Below, one piece after another: positions 59,993-64,000 of a stretch of DNA of 64,000 nucleotides (the stretch's first letter is position 1; each line of letters opens with the position of its first letter). The stretch is from assembly GCF_002863225.1 (NCBI RefSeq), contig NZ_PKEK01000062.1, positions 1 to 64,000 on the forward strand. Direction: 5' to 3'. This DNA is from Mycobacterium sp. Its GTDB lineage: Bacteria; Actinomycetota; Actinomycetes; Mycobacteriales; Mycobacteriaceae. The notes under the pieces were generated by a model. The model was not told where the DNA came from. It did not search any database and saw only the letters and a list, made by a program, of their open reading frames with translations. The position numbers and the translations under genes are program-made.

Positions 59993-61618
59993 ATGAGTGA
60001 GTGGACCATAGGCCAGGTCCTCGACGTGATCGCCGAGGTCATTCCAGACCGGGCTATCACCGTCTGCGGCGAGCACCGCAGGACGTTCGCCGAAGCGGCC
60101 GACCGCACCCGGCGGCTGGCCAACTACTTGGCGGCCAACGGCTTTGGCGCGCGCACGGAGCGGTCCGCGCTGCAGAACTGGGAGTGCGGACAGGATCGCG
60201 TAGCGCTGATCATGCACAACGACCTGTACGCCGACATGGTCATCGGGTGCCTGAAGGCCCGCACGGTTCCGGTGAACGTCAACTACCACTACACGCCGCG
60301 CGAGGTCCAGAAACTACTCGACTACGTCCAACCCAGTGCGGTCGTCTACCACAAATCACTCGGCGCAAAGTTCGCCGACGTGCTGCCACCCGACAGCGCC
60401 CGCCTGCTGCTGTCGGTGGACGACGGCAGCGTGGGACCCGACCTGGCCGGCGCGGTGTCACTGGATGACGCACTGGCCCAGGGGAACATCGACCACGATT
60501 TGGTCCCCTCACCCGACGACCTGTTGATGATCTGCACCGGTGGCACAACCGGCCATCCCAAGGGTGTGCTCTGGCGGCAGTCCGACATTTACGTGTCGTC
60601 GATGGTGGGCGCGGATCATGGCAGTGCCCAGGAGATCCGTGACAAGGTCAGCCGTAATGGCGGGCCACCCTGGTTCGCCGTGTCGCCGCTGATGCATGCC
60701 GCGGGCATGTGGACGGCATTCTCGGCGATCATGGCCGGGCTGACCGTCGTGCTGTACGACACCAGTAAGAAATTCGACCCGCAGTCGGTCTGGCAGACCG
60801 CGGACCGGGAAAAGGTCTCCATGATGACGATGGTGGGTGACGCCTACGCCGCGCCACTGGTCGCCGAGTTGCGTCGCGGCCGGTACGACCTGTCATCGCT
60901 GGCTGCCATCGGAACGGGTGGCGCCGCAACCAATCTCAAACATCAACAGGCGTTGTTGGAGATGCTGCCGCAACTCACACTGATCAACGGGTACGGATCG
61001 TCGGAAACCGGGAACATGGGATTCGGGCACAGTCACGGTGACAGCCGGTCCGACACCTTCACCCTGCGCGAAGGCGGACTCGTTCTCTCCGACGATTACA
61101 GCCATTTCCTTTCTCCAGGCAAGCGCGAGATCGGCTGGGCCGCAAGGCAAGGGCGGATCCCCCTGGGATATTTCGACGATGCCGATGCCACCCGCCGGAC
61201 CTTTCCGGTCGTCGACGGCAAGCGGGTGGTGATATCGGGCGACCGTGCAGCGCTGGAGCCCGACGGGACGTTGCGGCTCTACGGACGTGACGCGCTGGTG
61301 GTCAACACCGGCGGTGAGAAAGTGTTCGTCGAGGAGGTCGAAGAAGTGCTGCGCGCGCACCCGGATGTCGCCGATGCTCTGGTAGTCGGTCGGCCCAGCG
61401 AACGATGGGGTGAGGAGGTGGTCGCCGTGGTTCAGCTGAAAAACGGTGTCGACGCCGTCGACGCGGTGCTGCGGGCGCACTGTGCGGCCCAACTGGCCGG
61501 ATTCAAAGTGCCCAAGGAGTTCGTCCTCGTCGAGGAGGTCCACCGCCTCGGTAACGGCAAGGCCGACTACCGATGGGCGAAAAGGCAAGCGACAGAAAAG
61601 GCATCGATGTCGACATGA
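59993..61618 (+). CDS. Acyl-CoA synthetase (FadD-like, AMP-forming)
   Basis: A 541-residue ANL-family ligase. The P-loop is ICTGGTTGHPKGVLWRQ, YGSSETGNMGF is the A5 motif, INGY precedes it, and RDALVVNTGGEKVFVEEVEE with LGNGKADYRWAK forms the C-terminal catalytic subdomain. It resembles the mycobacterial FadD group linked to sterol and ring-acid activation more than to plain fatty acids, but that is an impression. ATG 59993 is the start and its stop overlaps the second amidohydrolase by ATGA. It likely supplies the CoA thioester for this operon. Confidence 0.92.
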   Translation: MSEWTIGQVLDVIAEVIPDRAITVCGEHRRTFAEAADRTRRLANYLAANGFGARTERSALQNWECGQDRVALIMHNDLYADMVIGCLKARTVPVNVNYHYTPREVQKLLDYVQPSAVVYHKSLGAKFADVLPPDSARLLLSVDDGSVGPDLAGAVSLDDALAQGNIDHDLVPSPDDLLMICTGGTTGHPKGVLWRQSDIYVSSMVGADHGSAQEIRDKVSRNGGPPWFAVSPLMHAAGMWTAFSAIMAGLTVVLYDTSKKFDPQSVWQTADREKVSMMTMVGDAYAAPLVAELRRGRYDLSSLAAIGTGGAATNLKHQQALLEMLPQLTLINGYGSSETGNMGFGHSHGDSRSDTFTLREGGLVLSDDYSHFLSPGKREIGWAARQGRIPLGYFDDADATRRTFPVVDGKRVVISGDRAALEPDGTLRLYGRDALVVNTGGEKVFVEEVEEVLRAHPDVADALVVGRPSERWGEEVVAVVQLKNGVDAVDAVLRAHCAAQLAGFKVPKEFVLVEEVHRLGNGKADYRWAKRQATEKASMST

Positions 61619-62451
61619 GCGATCGAGTGATCGACTGCCTCGTCAACGTGCATTTCGGTGAAACCGAGATGCAGCCGACCTGGATGGTCAAGGTGCGTGA
61701 CGACTATTTCAAGGGTCCGGACGCGATGTTCGCACCGGTGGATCTGTCCGCCCTGCTCGACGAGATGGACGCCCACGGCGTGGGCAAGGCCGTGCTGATG
61801 GACAACCTCGCGAAGCCGTCGGTCACCGCGCGCAAATTCGTCGAGGCCAAGCCCGATCGGTTCGCGCTGGCCATGGGCGGCGTCAACTTGCTGCGGCCGA
61901 TGCCGTCGCTGCGTGAACTCACCGCGGTGGTGAACGATCTACCCGTCGCCTATGCCGTTGTCGGGCCCAGCTTCTGGGGTGACGGCATGTATCCACCGAG
62001 CGACGCCGTCTACTACCCGCTGTACACCAAGTGCGCCGAAATCGGTCTGCCGCTGTGCATCAACACCGGAATCCCCGGGCCGCCCATACCCGGGGAGGCG
62101 CAGAATCCCATCCACCTGGACCGGGTCTGTGTGCGCTTCCCCGAGCTGAAGCTGTGCATGATCCACGGCGCGGATCCCTGGTGGGACATTGCCATCCGAC
62201 TGCTGATCAAATACGCGAACCTGCGCCTGATGACGTCGGCGTGGTCGCCGAAGCGGCTACCGGAGAGCCTGCTGCACTACATGCGAACCCGCGGAACGGA
62301 CAAGGTGATCTACGCCTCGGACTGGCCGGTACTCACGATGCGTCGCGTCATTCCGGAGGCGCGGGCGCTGGACCTGCCCGCCGACGTGCTGGAGAACTAT
62401 CTCTACAACAACGCTCAGAAATTCTTCTTCGAAGGCCACGAGGAGCACTGA
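61615..62451 (+). CDS. Second amidohydrolase family (PF04909-type) protein
   Basis: A 278-residue TIM-barrel protein, much shorter than the first amidohydrolase of the operon. The N terminus VIDCLVNVHFGE has Asp7, Asn11 and His13 in place of the usual Asp-x-His-x-His, so metal binding may be altered. LCMIHGADPWWD offers a His and VIYASDWPVLT the conserved Asp. ATG 61615 overlaps the ligase stop. The two unequal amidohydrolases could form one heteromeric enzyme or act in series. Confidence 0.85.
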   Translation: MSDRVIDCLVNVHFGETEMQPTWMVKVRDDYFKGPDAMFAPVDLSALLDEMDAHGVGKAVLMDNLAKPSVTARKFVEAKPDRFALAMGGVNLLRPMPSLRELTAVVNDLPVAYAVVGPSFWGDGMYPPSDAVYYPLYTKCAEIGLPLCINTGIPGPPIPGEAQNPIHLDRVCVRFPELKLCMIHGADPWWDIAIRLLIKYANLRLMTSAWSPKRLPESLLHYMRTRGTDKVIYASDWPVLTMRRVIPEARALDLPADVLENYLYNNAQKFFFEGHEEH

Positions 62452-62453
62452 CC

Positions 62454-63491
62454 ATGGATCGCTACGAACTCCGCAGACTCGACTACAGCCTCAGTGACGA
62501 CCACCAGGCGCTGCAGGCGGCATATCGGGACTTCTTCAAGACCCACTGCCCGATCGAGACTGTCCGCGCCGCCGAGGAATCCGGCTTCGACAAGAGCCTT
62601 TGGGAGCGGCTGTGCGGGATGGGGGCCACCACGATGGCGCTGCCCGAGACAGCGGGGGGCGACGGCGCCACGCTGGTCGATCTGACGCTGGTCGCCGAGG
62701 AGATCGGCCGATCGCTGGCACCCGTGCCGTGGATCGACCACGTCTGCACCGCAAGGCTGCTGGCCAGGCTGGGGTCCGCCGAGGCCGATGTGGTCAGCGG
62801 CCGGGAACTCGCGGCATTCGATGCGCAGCATGACAATGTGCGCGGGACACGGTTGATCCCGACCGGATCGATCGCCGATCACATTGTTGTTCGCGACGGT
62901 GACGACGTGGTGCGACTCAGCTTCGACACCCGCCCGCCCCGGGTCGACAACATCGGCCGGCTCCCGATGGCCTGGATTGATCCCGCCGCCGCAGACACCC
63001 GTGTCGTCTTGGCCGGCGGATCAGAGGCGGCAGCGGAATACCAACGCGCGCTGGATGAGTGGCGGGTGCTGATGGCCGCCGCCCTGACCGGTCTGGTCGA
63101 GGAGACGATGACCATCGCGGCGGAGTTCGCCAAGACGCGTTACACCCTGGGCGTGCCGATCTCGACGTTGCAGGGCATCTCGCATCCGCTGGCGAACATC
63201 GCGATCACCGTGCAGGGCGGGCGCAATCTGGCGCGCCGGGCCGCGTGGTTCCTGGACAACGAACCCGACGAGCGGCCCGAGCTGGCGGCGTCGGCGTTTG
63301 TGTTCATGGCCGAGGAGGCGTCGAAGGCCGCGACCATGGCGGTGCACGTGCAGGGCGGTCTCGGGGTGTCCGCGGAGGCCGCGGCCACCGCCTATCTGGT
63401 GCGGGCGCGTGGTTGGGCACTGGCCGGGGGCGACCCGGGCGCAAGCGCCAAGTACATCGGCGAACTCGTCGCCGCCCGCGAAAGCCGTTGA
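62454..63491 (+). CDS. Acyl-CoA dehydrogenase, small-subunit type
   Basis: A 345-residue acyl-CoA dehydrogenase-like protein. It has the N-terminal helical part (LSDDHQALQAAYRDFF), a reduced beta domain and EFAKTRYTLGVPISTLQGISHPLANIAI (core TRYTLGVPIST) with HVQGGLGVSAEA. No YEGT-type catalytic Glu is seen. ATG 62454 lies 2 bases after the amidohydrolase stop. With the dehydrogenase that follows 18 bases later it probably forms a heteromeric enzyme, like the pair at 29593-31859. Confidence 0.88.
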   Translation: MDRYELRRLDYSLSDDHQALQAAYRDFFKTHCPIETVRAAEESGFDKSLWERLCGMGATTMALPETAGGDGATLVDLTLVAEEIGRSLAPVPWIDHVCTARLLARLGSAEADVVSGRELAAFDAQHDNVRGTRLIPTGSIADHIVVRDGDDVVRLSFDTRPPRVDNIGRLPMAWIDPAAADTRVVLAGGSEAAAEYQRALDEWRVLMAAALTGLVEETMTIAAEFAKTRYTLGVPISTLQGISHPLANIAITVQGGRNLARRAAWFLDNEPDERPELAASAFVFMAEEASKAATMAVHVQGGLGVSAEAAATAYLVRARGWALAGGDPGASAKYIGELVAARESR

Positions 63492-63509
63492 GAGAGAGAG
63501 GGTAGTCCG

Positions 63510-64000
63510 GTGGACTTTTCACGAGTGATCCTTGCCGACGACGATCAGACTTTTCTCGACGAGGCCCGCGAATTTCTGACCACGCATGTGACCGACGACG
63601 TCCGTCGTCGCGACCGCGAGACCGGGGACAATTTCGACGAGGACGTCCACCTGGCGCTGGGGGCCGCGGGCTACCTGGCGAGGGAGTGGAAAGGCGCCGC
63701 CGACGGCGGCTTCTCCCGAGTCCGGCGCCGCATCTGGGAGCTGGAGAAGCGCCGGGCGCACGTCCCCTGGGTGACCTGGGGGACCACCGCCATGGTCGCG
63801 CACTCGGTGGCGAAATTCGGATCCCCCGAAGTGCAGGCCGAAGTCATGCCGAAAGTCTTCAGCGGCGAAGCGCGGCTGTGTCTGGGCTACACCGAACCCG
63901 AGGGTGGATCCGACATCGCGACGTGCAAGACCCGTGCCGTCCGCGACGGTGACAGCTGGGTGATCAACGGCGCCAAGATGTTCACCACCGGCGCGCACAA
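63510..64000 (+). CDS. Acyl-CoA dehydrogenase, 5' part, cut by the window end
   Basis: The first 163 codons of an acyl-CoA dehydrogenase. VILADDDQTFLDEAREFL begins the N-terminal helical domain, CLGYTEPEGGSDIATC is the FAD/substrate loop and WVINGAKMFTTGA follows. GTG 63510 is preceded by a run of GA repeats ending GAGAGG, which can serve as a ribosome site. The frame is open to the last base. It is likely the large partner of the preceding subunit; the remaining part and any further operon genes lie outside the window. Confidence 0.9.
   Translation, partial: MDFSRVILADDDQTFLDEAREFLTTHVTDDVRRRDRETGDNFDEDVHLALGAAGYLAREWKGAADGGFSRVRRRIWELEKRRAHVPWVTWGTTAMVAHSVAKFGSPEVQAEVMPKVFSGEARLCLGYTEPEGGSDIATCKTRAVRDGDSWVINGAKMFTTGAH

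Noticed and set aside
1..64000. CRISPR arrays, insertion sequences, transposases, integrases or prophage genes
   Set aside because: I saw no regularly spaced repeats and no open frame with transposase, integrase or phage features.

Overview
The window is high-GC mycobacterial chromosome, most likely a fast-growing or environmental Mycobacterium (Mycolicibacterium). It opens inside the 3' end of a 5S rRNA gene. From ogt to lprD it follows the order around Rv1316c-Rv1343c of M. tuberculosis. Differences from that order are one membrane cyclase where M. tuberculosis has three in tandem, no PE_PGRS gene between the thioredoxin-like gene and glgB, and no mec-cysO-cysM block between the P1 peptidase and the rhomboid gene.

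Region 1 (1-25.4 kb) is conserved housekeeping. It holds alkylation repair (alkA-ogt), a class III cyclase, the mismatch endonuclease nucS, a frameshifted Rv1322-type zinc protein, methylmalonyl-CoA epimerase, thiolase fadA4, a CnoX-like thioredoxin/TPR protein, the alpha-glucan genes glgE-glgB and glgP, the helicase dinG, pncB1, a clpS-DUF2017-P1 peptidase-rhomboid-murI run, an Rv1339-type cAMP phosphodiesterase, rph, rdgB and two small membrane proteins. A tRNA-Leu(UAG) at 25440-25523 marks the end of this synteny; in M. tuberculosis the second mycobactin cluster lies beyond it.

Region 2 (25.5-40.9 kb) is accessory. It has a double-hotdog thioesterase, a 19-kDa-type lipoprotein, a short-chain dehydrogenase, a tandem-TetR regulator, a paired acyl-CoA dehydrogenase operon divergent from an aldehyde dehydrogenase, a second membrane cyclase, and an overlapping kinase-like/FMO/hydrolase run facing a mycofactocin-type dehydrogenase.

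Region 3 (40.9-47.3 kb) is a beta-oxidation cassette: two acyl-CoA dehydrogenases, SDR, thiolase, family III CoA-transferase and a GntR regulator. Region 4 (47.3-54.3 kb, minus strand) is a six-gene operon of three crotonases and three acyl-CoA ligases, five of whose genes overlap. Region 5 (54.4-64 kb) holds a thioesterase, an FCD regulator, a crotonase, a TetR regulator and a long plus-strand operon (crotonase, amidohydrolase, acyl-CoA ligase, amidohydrolase, two acyl-CoA dehydrogenases, the last cut by the window end).

The most notable regulatory signal is a motif of the form CTAC-N9-TACART. It occurs three times, each time upstream of a gene set in region 5 and in the same orientation relative to that gene. 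The simplest reading is a promoter/operator bound by the neighbouring TetR protein, so that regions 4 and 5 form one CoA-dependent catabolic regulon. The substrate cannot be read from the sequence.
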